A stretch of 64,000 nt of DNA from Gymnopilus junonius (Eukaryota > Basidiomycota > Agaricomycetes > Agaricales > Galerinaceae): NCBI GenBank assembly GCA_015501075.1, contig JADNYJ010000090.1, forward strand, positions 1 through 64,000, given 5' to 3'. The notes beneath the pieces were generated by a model. That model worked only from the letters and a program-made list of their open reading frames with translations, ran no database searches and was not told the DNA's origin. Shown here one piece after another: positions 1-11,407 of the stretch. Position 1 is the stretch's first letter; each line of letters opens with the position of its first letter. The translations under genes were made by a program, and so were the position numbers.

Positions 1-300
1 GGTATGTATTGAAAAATCGCAATAAATACCCCGGGCTACTATTGAAAAGTCACAATGAAAGGTGCTGGCTATCCATTGAAAAATCGCAATGAAATGCGCT
101 GGTTATCCATTGAAATGCAATGAAATACCCCTAGACTATTGAAATGTCGCAATGAAAAACCCCTGGCTACTATTGAAATGTCGCTATGAAATGCACTAGC
201 CTACTATTGAAAAATCACAATGAAAGGCGCTGGTATCTAATGAAATATCGCAAAAAATGCGCAGGTTATACATTGAAAAGTCGCAATGAAATATTAATGA
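1..300. repeat. Degenerate tandem repeat, ~40-45 bp unit
   Basis: A core like TATTGAAAAATCGCAATGAAA recurs about seven times, joined by variable linkers such as TGCGCTGGTTATC or ACCCCTGGCTAC. Copies differ by several substitutions and small indels. The array runs off the left window edge, so its full size is unknown. No coding potential was seen in it or in the following 300 bases, which hold only AT-rich sequence with scattered copies of the same words. Confidence 0.75.
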
Positions 301-942
301 AATCACCATTGGAGATGGATTGACAGAGTTATGAAATGCCCTACAGAATTTCCCATATCTTATGAGAAACCCAAGGCAAATAAATGATTGAAAGACTTAG
401 ACTATTATAATGAAAGGCCTCTCATAAAATCTTAAGCATTATAGATATGGCCCTCTAGGCTTAAGCCTAGGTTATATGAAATAAAGTGGTAGCCACTAGT
501 GGAATGTGAACCTACGACGCCGAAGCCACTGTTTCTGCATTTGTTCTTCTTCCAGTTTCTTGTCTATTGCCCTCAATTGTACATCAGTAAACCGTAGCCC
601 AGGTAGCCTTTTATCCTGATGAGCCTTTGCCTCCTTGCATTTGATGAACATCGTGATGGAGATGCCTAATTGCACCCGAATATCAAGCTTATCGCCTGGG
701 TTTGAATGCAAGGAAGTGCATCCAGGGTGTGACGATGCAGCTGACCATCCACGTCATCACTACACAGCCACCTGACCCTTCCATCCTCCCTCCATCTCAA
801 CTTGCTCCTGCTGGGTCATGACCGTCCTGGAAGGACCAGGTTGGGACAACCTCCTCAGGCACCACATTGGAACCCTGACTCCACCTCCTTGCCTTGCTGC
901 CCTCTCCTTGCCCTCAGGTAAGCCCACGTCTGAGATGCTCTC

Positions 943-1515
943 ATGACTGAGCAACTCGAATGCAAGCAGCATCTCGAGCGTGAGAGGCGCGCCAAATACA
1001 AGCACGTCAAGCAACTCAGCATTGTCTGTGCCCACAGCAACCGGCCACACAAGAGAGAATCATCCACCTGGCCTGCTGTCCTCAACTTCCATGCCCACGC
1101 GAGAAGGAGGGGCAGAAGCATATCGAGAAGCTCGCCAAGGGCCATCTGCACGCCCTCAGGGCTGGCGATGAAGACGCTTACATGAAGCTTATTGACAGCC
1201 AAAGATACGTGTATCACCCATTTGCTCAGACTGACATCTATCTTGATTCGCTAGCTCACGCTGACATTGCCCAACAGAAAGAGGGCAGGCCCATGTATTA
1301 CTGCGGCTTTGAACAAGGGGAGGCTCCACAACGAGGCGACGTTCGGAGCTCAGATCAGTGCAGATGATGTCCCAAGAGCGCAGAAAGATCGACTATTGTG
1401 CTGTGGCCCACAGAATCTCGGAGAAGATCTCCCGTCAGCCCAGCAGTGGGTGGCAAGTTGAAAGAGTATTGAAGAGTAATGGCGAGTCTGTACAGTAACA
1501 GGCTCAATGTTCCTC
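943..1515 (+). pseudogene. Fragment of SNF2/STH1-type chromatin-remodelling ATPase (HSA region)
   Basis: Translated in shifting frames, this stretch follows the HSA region and pre-ATPase linker of fungal SNF2/STH1 (the ATPase of SWI/SNF and RSC). Seen in order: LERERRAKYKHVKQLSIVCAH near 970-1035, LNFHAHA near 1082-1102, KHIEKLAKG..LRAGDEDAYMKLID near 1110-1196, QTDIYLDSLA near 1227-1256, an ISADDVP linker near 1345-1365, AVAHRISEKISRQP near 1400-1440, then LKEY..VMASLYSNRLN near 1458-1510, where helicase motif I should follow but does not. At least two frame changes (near 1100 and after 1260) and a TGA near 1472 break it. The N-terminal QLQ part, most of the ATPase and the bromodomain are absent. 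It is a genomic fragment, perhaps captured by a transposon, and cannot make a working remodeller. Confidence 0.85.
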
Positions 1516-1875
1516 ACCGAGACCAAGCATCAATGCAGCCCTTAACTTGTCATCGTCCCTCTTTCCACCATGACAAATTGGTCGGGTGAATTTACCTCTC
1601 GATTTTGTATACCCAGTGATTTATCCTCCAATTACATAGTCCTTTTATTCATTTTTATAATGTAACTATGTAGTCCCTTTCAACCTAGATCATTCTAATA
1701 TGACTATCAAGATGATAACGGCTATTACACAGTATAAAGTTGCTGAGACAATATGATGGAATATTCTGAGGTTTGCGAATGATTCCCAGGTGACAAGAGC
1801 CCTCTGAATGTCAAGGAGGTTTGCCTTGTTTTTTTTTTCTGTAAACAATCAATATTTGCCTTAGATTCTGAATTG

Positions 1876-2492
1876 TTATGAAATAATATTCACCGCATTT
1901 ATCATGACCATTTCGAAAACAAGCCGGTCTTTTGCTGCATCTTCAGAACTGTTGATCAGGTTCCGCAAAGTTGCGACCGTCTCACTGTACCACTGTGTTA
2001 TTCCGGCGAAAACATTTTTTTCCTGGTCAAGGCGATCCTAAAGGTACTTGTTGAATTGCAAATACTGAAAAAATCACCTACAATTAGATAGTCCATGACC
2101 GGTCGGCTGAATGGTTTCCTAGTACTGTGGATGGCTTAACTTTCCTAGCATGCCTGCTTAATTTTGCGGTAATTAACAGGATATAATATGCACTGTGTAT
2201 CATTTCCTACGTCAAGAAAATTGGTGTGATATGAACCAGAAGACCATAATCGACCTACAGCTACATCAGCAAGCTCTGAAAAAGCCCTACGGGATGTGGC
2301 AGATTCCAGTCCAAACTCATCGAATGCATAGGCTCCCTCGATAAGGAGGTCAGTAAGCAAAGAGAAATCTGAACTGCGCCGTATCATAGTAAGGAAACAG
2401 GAATTTTGGTTGCTAGAACTGAAGGCAAAGCATTCGAGTTCAGCTATATCAAGGCTTTTAAAAGTGGGGGTGATGGCGAGCCTCTGACTCAT
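1876..2492 (-). CDS. Unrecognised protein, 3' exons of a multi-exon gene
   Basis: An open exon runs from 2492 to about 2150 and encodes a compact, non-repetitive sequence (ELECFAFSSSNQNSCF ... LLIEGAYAFDEFGLES). A second open segment at about 2040-1876 reads LDQEKNVFAGITQWYSETV ... FEMVMINAVNIIS and ends in TAA. Composition and continuity look protein-coding and the gap between them can be spliced, but I assign no family. The upstream end is unclear; the ATG at 2492 may be internal. It could be the remnant of a larger gene. Confidence 0.4.
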
Positions 2493-3600
2493 CCAAAGTG
2501 ACTCGAAGCACTTGCCCTTTCATGGTCTAAACATGGTGGAGCCAAGGATAAGAATGCTAAATCAGTTAGATCAATATGGAGTCTTACTTGCTAGTATACA
2601 TACGGCCTCCAAGGCTAATTGAGGACTCGGGTCAACTACAACGGATTGCTGAGAGAAAATCCGCCTTTTCATACAACCTTAGAGATGTCCGATCAACCAT
2701 TGAGCTGGATGTGCCCTAATCTAGAGAGCAAAACAGGTTTAGTATGCAGGAGTTGTTTGACGTGTTGCTGGGAAATTTTAATCAGCTTTTGATTGATAAG
2801 ATCAAGATGGACAAAAAGGTAGTGTATATACTGGATATGCACCTTATCATCTTGAACAGGGATGCTTTTCTTCCGCTATGTCCAATGGTGCCGGATTTTC
2901 GAAAGCTGTTCTGGGCGGGCTTGAGAGCTGTCGAAAACATATATTCATGACTAACAAGCTGCAACATCCCGTTGCAAGTGTTGCATTTTGTGTAGATGTC
3001 AATGGCCTTGGAAAAAGTGTCCAAGGTTCTCAGCCATGCTGCCTGGATGGCTAAGGTTGATGTGCCCAGATGGAGCCCATAAGGCCTGTTGGCTGTTGAG
3101 GACAAAGAGGGAGGGGGTTGCTGACAGAGGCTTAGCACTGGGGGGATTCGACAGGGCACCCCATTGGGGAGGGAGATGGCGGCGTTCAGGAGTAAAAAGC
3201 TCATCCAGCGGTATCGTTCGTCCCTGATGTTGACATCCGGATGCAGGCCACTGGCAATTCCAAAGGGCTAACTACAGGAAGCAGCCAAGACTGTTGTCAA
3301 TCGCTGCAGGTCAAGGCAAGGTATGCGCATAAGTAAACTGTCTATTATTTACGTAGAAGTGTCATAAACACACCTTTACGATCCTTATACATGCTCGAGG
3401 ACCGACACATTCCAAGGTAGAGAGAAGCCAATGGAAAGCTGCTCTCGCATCACACATCGTCCATCACATCCATCACTGCAAATGCCCGCCGATGCCTGAT
3501 ATTGGCCTGATATTTCATATGAGGCTACAAATGTAATGATGATTATGTTTCCTTTACAATCAATGAATGGTACTATGAGCGAGTTTTAACGTGCTATTTT
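2493..3600. other. No gene assigned; short ORFs on both strands
   Basis: Several ORFs of 60-140 codons overlap on both strands (for example 2744-2950 plus and 2782-3204 minus), but none shows a recognisable motif and I cannot decide which strand is coding. Possible remains of exons upstream of the 1876-2492 gene. The last ~200 bases before 3600 are the 3' flank of the SUN-domain gene. Confidence 0.3.
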
Positions 3601-4683
3601 TTATTCTTTTCCATGAATGCCAATCCAATAAATACAGGTTGTAGCTCCACCATGATTACTCTCGATCCGAACCAACATGATCTGGCTTCTGATTTGCAAT
3701 GAATGAATGGGAAAAATCTGTCTGGTTTGTTTACTGCCGGAAAACTCATACTGGAAGTCTGCGGTATGAATCCAGAAACCACTGGATGGTAGCCTTGGTT
3801 GCTCAGTCTGACGGACCATGAAGTGTGAAATGGGGAAAAATTTTGCTCCTGCTAGTTTATTCTCTGCATGCGAGGAGTCAACAAAGACCCACAGCGACAT
3901 ATTCCGTGGCGATCGACGTGTCGCTGCTTTGCTGAGGGCAAGTGGTGATGCATGATCAATGACTAAATGTGAAATCATGATGGGTTCACTCAAGTTGAGT
4001 GCGACATGTCCTGATGTCCCCAGGAATTCCCAGCATTCGCCGGCCTGCATATTCTCATCCAAAACGACAGCCGCGGAGTTGAGCTCTACATTCTTCATCC
4101 AACAAGCTATTTCTGATGAGCTGTCCCACCACTTTGGGGAACAATTTTCAATGAGTCCATGAGTCGTAGACCTGAACTCTGTGATGACAGTAGTGCCTGC
4201 TCCTTCCGAAGTGTAGTTACATCGAGCAATGGCCATTCCAAACCATCCAACCCTGGATGTCCAGGTTAAACCCTTCCTACAAAAAGTGTCATCTGAAAGT
4301 AGGTCCGCGAAATGCGCCACTGAACAGAATCGCTGAAGTATGCCAGCAAACACGATGTGATCTGCCTCACAAAGTAACACGACTGGAGAAGCTCCAGGCC
4401 ATAGGCATGAACTTGCCATTAAGGCAATCGTCGATACTGCAACAGTTGTTGCAGATAGAAACATCCACAAGGAATGAGATGGGCAGCCACTTCTGTCGAT
4501 GGGCGTTTTATGCCATGATAGCACTGTGGGCGACTCAGCTGGTGCCACCACTGTCTGATAAAGTGAGGTAGCTGAGGGTACTGAATTTTTTTGGACTGTC
4601 CATGGGGCTGGGCCGATATCAATTGCACCTGGTAGGATGAATGATTCACCAGGAAATTCGGGTGTCTGTGATTCGTTTGGCAT
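3601..4683 (-). CDS. SUN-domain membrane protein
   Basis: A single uninterrupted 360-codon frame. SUN-domain proteins sit in the inner nuclear envelope (or ER) and bind KASH proteins to couple nucleus and cytoskeleton. Visible here are a polar N-terminus, one hydrophobic membrane segment at about residues 72-94 (SLWMFLSATTVAVSTIALMA), a linker with Cys and Trp, then a SUN domain at about 203-358. Family hallmarks in it are AAVVLDENMQAGECWEFLG, HVALNLSEPIMISHLVIDH, a MSLWVFVD strand, FQYEFSG, and the closing motif TCIYWIGIHG near the C-terminus. The order and spacing match the SUN proteins expanded in Agaricomycetes. The ATG at 4683 is the first in frame and the stop is TAA at 3601-3603. The gene appears intact and intronless, in contrast to its decayed surroundings. 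Confidence 0.88.
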   Translation of the reverse strand: MPNESQTPEFPGESFILPGAIDIGPAPWTVQKNSVPSATSLYQTVVAPAESPTVLSWHKTPIDRSGCPSHSLWMFLSATTVAVSTIALMASSCLWPGASPVVLLCEADHIVFAGILQRFCSVAHFADLLSDDTFCRKGLTWTSRVGWFGMAIARCNYTSEGAGTTVITEFRSTTHGLIENCSPKWWDSSSEIACWMKNVELNSAAVVLDENMQAGECWEFLGTSGHVALNLSEPIMISHLVIDHASPLALSKAATRRSPRNMSLWVFVDSSHAENKLAGAKFFPISHFMVRQTEQPRLPSSGFWIHTADFQYEFSGSKQTRQIFPIHSLQIRSQIMLVRIESNHGGATTCIYWIGIHGKE

Positions 4684-5592
4684 GATAATTAGAGCTCAAT
4701 GCATACCTGACTTCGAATTCATCCAGCAGAGTCACGCTCTTATGTAATACTAATGCGAAGAACTACACACTATAGCCTTCAACTTCCTGAACTGATTATA
4801 TTACACCTAATATTTAAGTGCAATAAATACATAATGTATGAGATATATGTAAATCAACAGAATTAGACATCAAATGAGGGGACAGCAGATTAATGACTAC
4901 TAAGTATATGTGTATATGCTTGATGTTTTCCACTCGCAGATGGAGGTCGAGGTATCACTGGCTCGCCCTGCTAACAGCATCACTTAATCCATATCGAGCA
5001 AAAAATAGGGTGCTGGTGCCAAGACTCACGAGGGAAGAATCAGACTTCAGATACTTCATTCTTCCTCAGTATGCTATGTGAATGACTGGCCATGTCCCAG
5101 CCGTTGATGGCACTGTCTGTAGTTGACACACATGGAATGGGACTGTCAGCCACCTGGGGCACTTTCCAGCGATACTCAAGTCAATCTCATCCTCTCTCGG
5201 GCTGAGTAGGCCGGCCTCTGGGAAATCCATGGACATTGCTGGCATCCTAGACAAAGTCACGGCATATGTCCGCCCTTCATTACCACTGACAACACCCATC
5301 GCTGCTGCCGGAAGCCATATAGATATACCCACAGTACTGCATACCCGCCTACCTGCCAGTGGTCAGGCAAGTCATGGAGAAGTTCACTGCTATGCTGGAG
5401 GCGGAAGAGCTGCTGCTGCTGGGATTGGCAGTGCACCACGACTGACACCGCTGATGCCGTCGTAAGCCATACAGGCCACCCAACTATTTGCCCTTGCTCA
5501 GTCAAGAAGGTTGCTGTCGCATCAGAGAGGCAGGGGCTGCTTGTAGGATTGGTGGGGTCTCAGGTGAAACTGGCTGGATGAGCTCCTTCTTA
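4684..5592. other. Intergenic; no gene recognised
   Basis: AT-rich near 4740-4880 (probable upstream region of the SUN-domain gene), then mixed sequence with only short overlapping ORFs on both strands between 4890 and 5505. Their translations have no recognisable motif and mirror each other, which suggests shadow frames. Confidence 0.4.
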
Positions 5593-6085
5593 GTCATGGT
5601 GGCATAGCCGGGGCGGGTTGGGGCTGTGTAGATACGATGAGCATAGGGGGTGGTGGTGGTCGGTCTGGGGAGGGGCTAACTCAGTCAGTGTAGGTGCTGA
5701 TGGCAGGTGCACATTGTCCACATATAAGCACTGCTGATGAGGACTGCCGTGGTCAGATTTGGATTGAAGGCGTAGCACATAGAGCAGGCTATTACGATCA
5801 GGATAATCAGTATAGCTTACATAATGGATTAAAAAAAAAAAGGATGAGGAAAACATACCTCCTGGAAGACTGGTATCCAGCAGACATCGCTGTGGCTGAA
5901 GGTGATCGTGCAGCATTTCCAACTGGGTACATATACCCTGACAGATCTAACTAGCTGAAGAAACCTGTGGCCTGCTGTGCGATTTATTTCATCCCCAGCC
6001 AAAGACTGAACTAGTCAATCTTGCTTCGGCCCTTCTCTGAATCTGGACAACGCGCTTCCTGCACTGCCTGCTCAACAGCATGAGC
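5593..6085 (+). repeat. Dispersed repeat, copy 1 (inverted relative to 15290-15720)
   Basis: This segment matches the reverse complement of 15290-15720 over most of its length with scattered substitutions and small indels. Shared landmarks are GGTGGCATAGCC near 5600, GATGAGCATAGGGG near 5640, ATATAAGCACTGCTG near 5722, a poly-A tract, then a short frame starting MRKTYLLEDWYPADIAVAEGD at 5845, and CATCCCCAGCC near 5990. The same peptide is conserved in the second copy, so the repeat was once coding on this strand. Source element unknown. Confidence 0.75.
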
Positions 6086-7684
6086 TTCGCTCACTTGTGC
6101 ACTCTGTCTCCGGATCGTGCTGCTTATTCCTCTGCAGCTACAGGTTGATGGTCCAATGTATTCACCATTTGAAGGTTTCTGTAAGCAGAATATGTCAGCG
6201 CTGCTCACTGTGATTAGGGACAAAAATTGACCCACCTTTCTGGGTTACTGGGTCACTCCAAGGAATGATGAGGAGAGGTAATGTGTGTATGAGAAGGTAC
6301 GGCGTCGGGTTGCAGTAGATCACGCTTGCTTTGCTACATAGACAGACAGCTTCTGAGTCGCAAAAGAGAATTGCAGGTGTAAATAGGGTACCATGGTTCT
6401 TCATCCAGCATGGTGTAGGTGTAGAGTCACCTGGGTATGCGAGGGTTTAGGTTACAGTGGGAATACAGTGGGAATACCAACCAGGCGGGATGGGTGTCCT
6501 TTTTTAGTTCTACTTCCAGAGGTTGATCATTAAATCCCTTGGATATGGGTATGGAATGGAGGTGCGGATACCAATGGAGCAATTGGGGCTGGAGGTGGGA
6601 GTGGAGGTGGGAGCAGAGGTGGGAGAGGAGGTGAGGCTCAAGGAGAGGAGGAGGGAGTGAAGCAAATGAGAATGGGATGGAGCTTATGGAGCTTGATCTT
6701 GATTTGGATGAAGATGCGGAAGCAGAGATTGAGTTGAGGAAGGAGTTGGGCAGAGGAGAAGGTGTGCCTGTAGCAGTGCGGTGTGCTCCTCTCTCACCGG
6801 CCTGATTCTAATTTGCCTTGGACACAACTGTGCTCATCTCCCACCAACTGCTGATCTTCCGCCAACTTGGACTGCTGGTTTCTGCGTGGTCATCAAAGTC
6901 CGATTGGAAAACTCTCTGAGTTGCCCAATCACCATCTGCAATTGTCTCGATGGTTCATGACCTCAAATGCTTACCAGGCCTTCCTGATAACCAGTTGAGA
7001 TAGTTCCACATCAAGCTAGCCTCGCTCTCAAGACCCTGCAGCTTGGCCAATTCCCCGTCAAATACCTGCTTGACGGCATCAAACATCTTGAGCAATGCAG
7101 CCTCCCAGGTAGATACAGCTGCTGCGAAATTGGCCAGCTTGTCTGTACCTTCCATCACCAGTACTATACTGCTAGTGGATAAGCTGGACGGGTGGGTGTG
7201 GATGTTTGGGAGAATGGGAGTGGAGGCTGGTGAGTGTGCGCCACCATTTGAGCCAGAGCCTGAGCAGAAAGGGAGGTAGAGGCATGTGCCAAGAGCCGCG
7301 TGCCGTGAACGAATGATGAGGTACTAGGGAATGTGTGAGCAGACGGCGGCCTGAGTCTCTCAGCGATGTCCAGACTGCTGGGTAGTACCTAGTCATCATG
7401 ACGCATGATGTCTTCCAGTGCTCAGAGAAATCAAAATGTCATGTGATATCCAAACTAGTATATTAATTCTGGTCGCGGTGCTACTCAATTCCAATTCTCC
7501 TCTGCCCTGGTTTTGGCACAGCTCATGAACAATGGCACGGGAGTATGCGAGTTACCTGCATTATATTCTTGGTACCCAGCTTTGTTTTGTGCAAAGGGCA
7601 TCGTCATGGCATCTTTGCTTTATAAACAACTCTTTCCATGCAACGCTGCATTAGAATAAGTATAGTACTGGTGAATTTATTTTC
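6086..7684. other. No gene recognised; low-complexity and repeat-derived DNA
   Basis: Holds a purine-rich GGAGGTGGGA tract (about 6585-6665), a segment at 6893-6955 related to the duplicated segment at 15983-16091, and a 67-codon minus ORF (6955-7158) with a helical, leucine-rich look but no recognised family. No convincing exon series was seen. Confidence 0.4.
6585..6665 (+). repeat. G-rich GGAGGTGGGA-type tract
   Basis: Consecutive units of the form GGAGGTGGGAGT run for about 80 bases, with at least four GGG runs and many GG runs on the plus strand. This is simple low-complexity DNA that could form a G-quadruplex. No gene is attached to it with confidence. Confidence 0.6.
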
Positions 7685-8784
7685 TCAGGGAACCACACCC
7701 CCAGCACAAATGCAGATGGCAATGCCAAAGATCACTGCAGCGACAAGCTGAAAAATGAAGTGCTGAAAGACCAAGAGCTTCCATGCCTTTGTTGCCTCTT
7801 GAATCTGATTTAATGCAGCTAGACACTGGGCCAGGTCGTGTGCAAGTTCAGCCTTTACAATCCATCAATCCATTAATTGAGATTACATTGAGTACATTAA
7901 TAGCCATTACTCACTGCAGCTTGCAGGATGCATTGGAGAGTGCATTCCTCATAGATATCACTGTCCATTGCAGATCGAAATTGGTCCAGCAGTCGAACCC
8001 AGTGGAATATATATGAATAGAAATGGTTTTTTTGCATTTTTAGTTTCTCCTATATTGACAATAGTACCAGTTACATTCACATATAGACAGGTGCCACATA
8101 CAATTATCTCATTGAGAATAATGTCGCCTTCCAAATGGTAACCTGGCATTGGAACCCCTCTCCCAGCATCACTGATAGAGTGGAAAGTATGGTATAATTT
8201 GTCGATAGAGATCTGTTCATAAGCAATATTAATGTAAACTTCATCAGAAAAAATACTCACTGCAGTATTTGATAGGGCTCGAACAGCCTTCTCGATGAGA
8301 GGTGACAGTTTCTTGGGGTCATATTCATTGGCAATTATGATGTCGAAAATGATGGAAGTGGGGTCCAAGCTGATGACCAATGGTGAATTCATGGTCGACC
8401 GCCAGAGATTCGAATGTGATTATCCAGGCCTGCAGGAGATAGAATGAAGAAGCCGCTGCAGTATAAGTAATATTCTGGCAGTGGCACATTGTCCATTGTA
8501 CTTTTTGCCAACCTTTGTCTTCCATCCGAAGGCAAAGGAACCAATCATTTGTCCTTGCCCTCCTTTGATGTCTCCGGATACAACCATGGTGATGGAACTC
8601 CATAAATGGATTGAAGCCCTATGTATATTGCTTCGGAGACTCGCCCTGTCATTCTTTTCAAGAAGAACAATGGAATATTGCATAGTAAGTGTGGCTCATA
8701 TAGCAATGTCCAATTCTGGTGTTTAGGGAGATGATTCATAGTAAATTTAGCAATCTGAATGATGGCGGCTGACTTCGGAAGCAA
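7685..8784 (-). CDS. Unrecognised multi-exon gene with C-terminal membrane segment
   Basis: On the minus strand, successive open segments read as exons: 8784 to about 8420 (in two frames), 8392 to about 8040 (IANEYDPKKLSPLIEKAVRA ... VPMPGYHLEGDIILNE), about 8010-7925 (LLDQFRSAMDSDIYEECTLQ), and a last one at about 7865-7685 (AELAHDLAQCLAALNQIQEA then FQHFIFQLVAAVIFGIAICI, stop TGA at 7685-7687). The final exon has a TPR-like helical pair followed by one strong membrane helix, so the product may be tail-anchored. No family assignment. The frame change between 8784 and 8420 could be an intron or damage. Confidence 0.4.
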
Positions 8785-9716
8785 TCCCTCCCATTAATCA
8801 TTGCAAGTATAACTTTCCAACCTAAATCAGGGACCTGTCATTGTCAATGAAAAGGCAAAAGGTGGCACAGGTCGATCATTGAATTAGTTTACTACATGGA
8901 TAAAAGCACGAGAAATCGCACATCCCTGTTACTGTATACATGGAGCACGGAGGGAAATTCAAAGCCACTCTCACCATTGAAGACGTTGGTACAGATGAAG
9001 TGCTCATCACCACTTCGACTTCTTCTGAGGGAAGCAGTTCCCTATGCCACAATTGTAAACAGGTGCGCCTTCAGCAGTCCAATATTATTTGACACAACAT
9101 CACTAACAATATGCCATAGAACCTGAATACCCATCCTAATATTAGTGCTCAGCTTAAATTCCATGAAGACATGGTGGCCCTGGGAAAGCATCACGTCGAA
9201 TGCCTTCAGAACAGAGTACTTCACCTGGAAAACGAAATAGCATCACTCAGACAGGTCAGGTTCTCCACCATAAATATATCTTGGACACAACTTATAGAGG
9301 TATATTTGTAGGCCAATGAGACATTGAGGAATGAATTGAAAAACACGGTTCAAAATGCTATGGCATCGGTAGAGTGAAGGATGAATTGAGAAACATGGCT
9401 CAAAATGCCACTCGGGCATCATTATGGAATTAATTACTGACTGAATGTTAATGTTCGGGCAATATGAAATACACACCTGGAGACAAACACACCCAGAGAA
9501 AGGCTGTCAAAACCTATCGTGGCGATACCTTCAACACGTACAGTAAGAATTAGAGTCAACAAAAAAACCATATCAATCACCTCGCCAGAGCCCCAGTGGT
9601 CAAGTGCGGGCACTACGAAGTCTTGCATTCCGCGTTTCCTGATACATGTCTCGATTTCTCAATTTCACCTGGGAAGCGAAGAGATACAGAGAGAAAGGCC
9701 TTGAGGAAAGAAAGCT
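8785..9716. other. No gene assigned; possible further minus-strand exons
   Basis: Short ORFs on both strands. On the minus strand about 9030-8900 an open run (PSEEVEVVMSTSSVPTSS) could be an upstream exon of the 7685-8784 gene, but I cannot link it. A partial duplication is seen at 9325-9415, where ATGAATTGAAAAACACGGTTC and ATGAATTGAGAAACATGGCTC recur about 55 bases apart. Confidence 0.3.
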
Positions 9717-11232
9717 CTAGGTTGGGGGTAAGCCGAAGAACTCGTGGATGGTGAGGATGCTACTTGCATTAGCATTAGTCCCTGTGGCTGTAGCTGTGTC
9801 TATCGCTGATGATGTTGCTGTAGCTGTAGTTGTTGCCGCCGTCATCGCCATGGTCGGTACAGTTGAACCCGCCGCTAAAGCAGAAGCAGGGCCAAGACTA
9901 GAAACTACAACTGCGGGTGTCGATGCTGGTGCCTTCCCAGCTGCAGGCACAGCTGCTGATGCTGACAATGATGACCTCATGTACCCATTGATGACGACAC
10001 TTCCATTGCTGATGCTAACCCCGGTGTAGGTGCTGACGAGGTAAATTTTGAAGTTGAGGATGTATATTCCACTTTATCCGATACTTTAAGCCCTAACGAT
10101 GAAGGTGATGATGATGAGGAGAGTGCCAGTTCTTTACCGGTGGTCACTGAAGAGGAAGAGGGATTTGTATTTGAGGTAGCAGAAGTCGCGGTAGCAGGAA
10201 TACTCAACATAAACCGGCTCACTTTCGAGTTTAACGCACCCATCATGGGCATAGTCACAGACACAGATGCAGTCGCAGACTCGGATGCTGGCTTGGAAGC
10301 AGAACTAGATGACAGCGAAGACACTTTATGCATGGGCAGTGTAGGTGGCAGTGAGGGCACTTTATTGTCTATGGAACTAGAGGATGGGAGGGAGGTTGTG
10401 CACTGGTGCTGTGGTGATTCCAAAGATGAAACTGGTGTTAATGCCGCTGTCGGTGTTGATGTTGCTGCTGATGTTGGTACTGGTGCTAGTGCTGGTGCTG
10501 GCGTGTGAGTACTCCAACCACATTCGATGTTGATCCAGAACTCTGTGTCGAAACTGATCTCAGAGGCCAACCACAACAGGATACTCTGGGGGCGGGTTCT
10601 GGGCACCTCAATTCCAATCCCCATCTCTCCCCCACGCATTCTGCACACTGACCCACCCACAGCATTAACAGCACTCATATCCCCCATCAGTGGAGATGCA
10701 AGAGGAGGAGGAGGCGGTGTAGGTGGAGCGGCGAACCAGGATCGTTTGTTGCTCAGTTTATGCTGTTTACCATTCACACTTGGGGGAGAGGAGGGTGACG
10801 AAGTAGCTGGTGCCAAGTGCGATTGTGCTTCAGAGGAAGAAGAAGCATGAGGAGGAGGAATACCACGCGATAGTGGTGGCAATATTAATGGTGATACTGA
10901 GGAGGAAGAGGTGGTAATGGCAGTGGGTTTGACAGGACTCTGAACATATATCTTTGTATTTGATGATGCTTGAGGAGACATGAGGAGGATGGAATATGAA
11001 TTGAGGTGGAGGGATGATGGGATGGGAATGACAGAACATTACGTACGCTAGCACTGGACATCATAGCAGTGGCATAGTCGGGTCTATAGGAAGGAGAGTA
11101 GGCATCGTTTGTGGTGCCAATACACATACACGCTGGCCTCTCCGCAGAGCACACTAAGAGGTCAATGAAAACCTGACCTGATCTTGACAGGAAATCTGTT
11201 TGACATGATTGTCCCACTTGAGAGATGAGCAT
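9717..11232 (-). CDS. Ser/Thr/Ala/Pro-rich low-complexity protein
   Basis: Two abutting minus-strand frames (10981-9977, 334 codons, and 9980-9717, 87 codons) plus a possible first exon at 11232 to about 11046, which ends at a plausible GTACGT donor. The translation is dominated by Ser, Thr, Ala and Pro with runs such as STPTAALTPVSSLESP. A short ordered island (SILLWLASEISFDTEFWINI) interrupts it near 10520-10590, and the last exon ends SSILTIHEFFGLPPT. The long open frame is partly a product of the biased composition: the antisense strand is also open. It may be a disordered regulatory protein, or non-coding low-complexity DNA. No family recognised. Confidence 0.4.
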
Positions 11233-11407
11233 TGCTGTGGGAAGAGCTTGCTGAAAATTCGAGAGCCCAGGTAATAATAACTAGTGTAGAGGAGTGAAAT
11301 GCCTAGCTACATTACATAAGCAACACCAAACTGCCAATGCTGCATCCATTGTCCACTGTCAATGCCACACTATGAATACTAACTCAGACTGAGCTCAGGC
11401 AGCGGAT

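Noticed and set aside
1..300. CRISPR-like array
   Set aside because: Units are degenerate, spacing is irregular, linkers are not unique spacers, and the window is eukaryotic.
3959..4571. Plus-strand ORFs inside the SUN-domain gene
   Set aside because: They lie antisense to a clearly conserved SUN domain and have no motif of their own.
10140..10508. 122-codon plus-strand ORF rich in Glu, Asp, Val and Gly
   Set aside because: Antisense of the Ser/Thr/Pro-rich minus frame; its composition is the complement of that low-complexity sequence.
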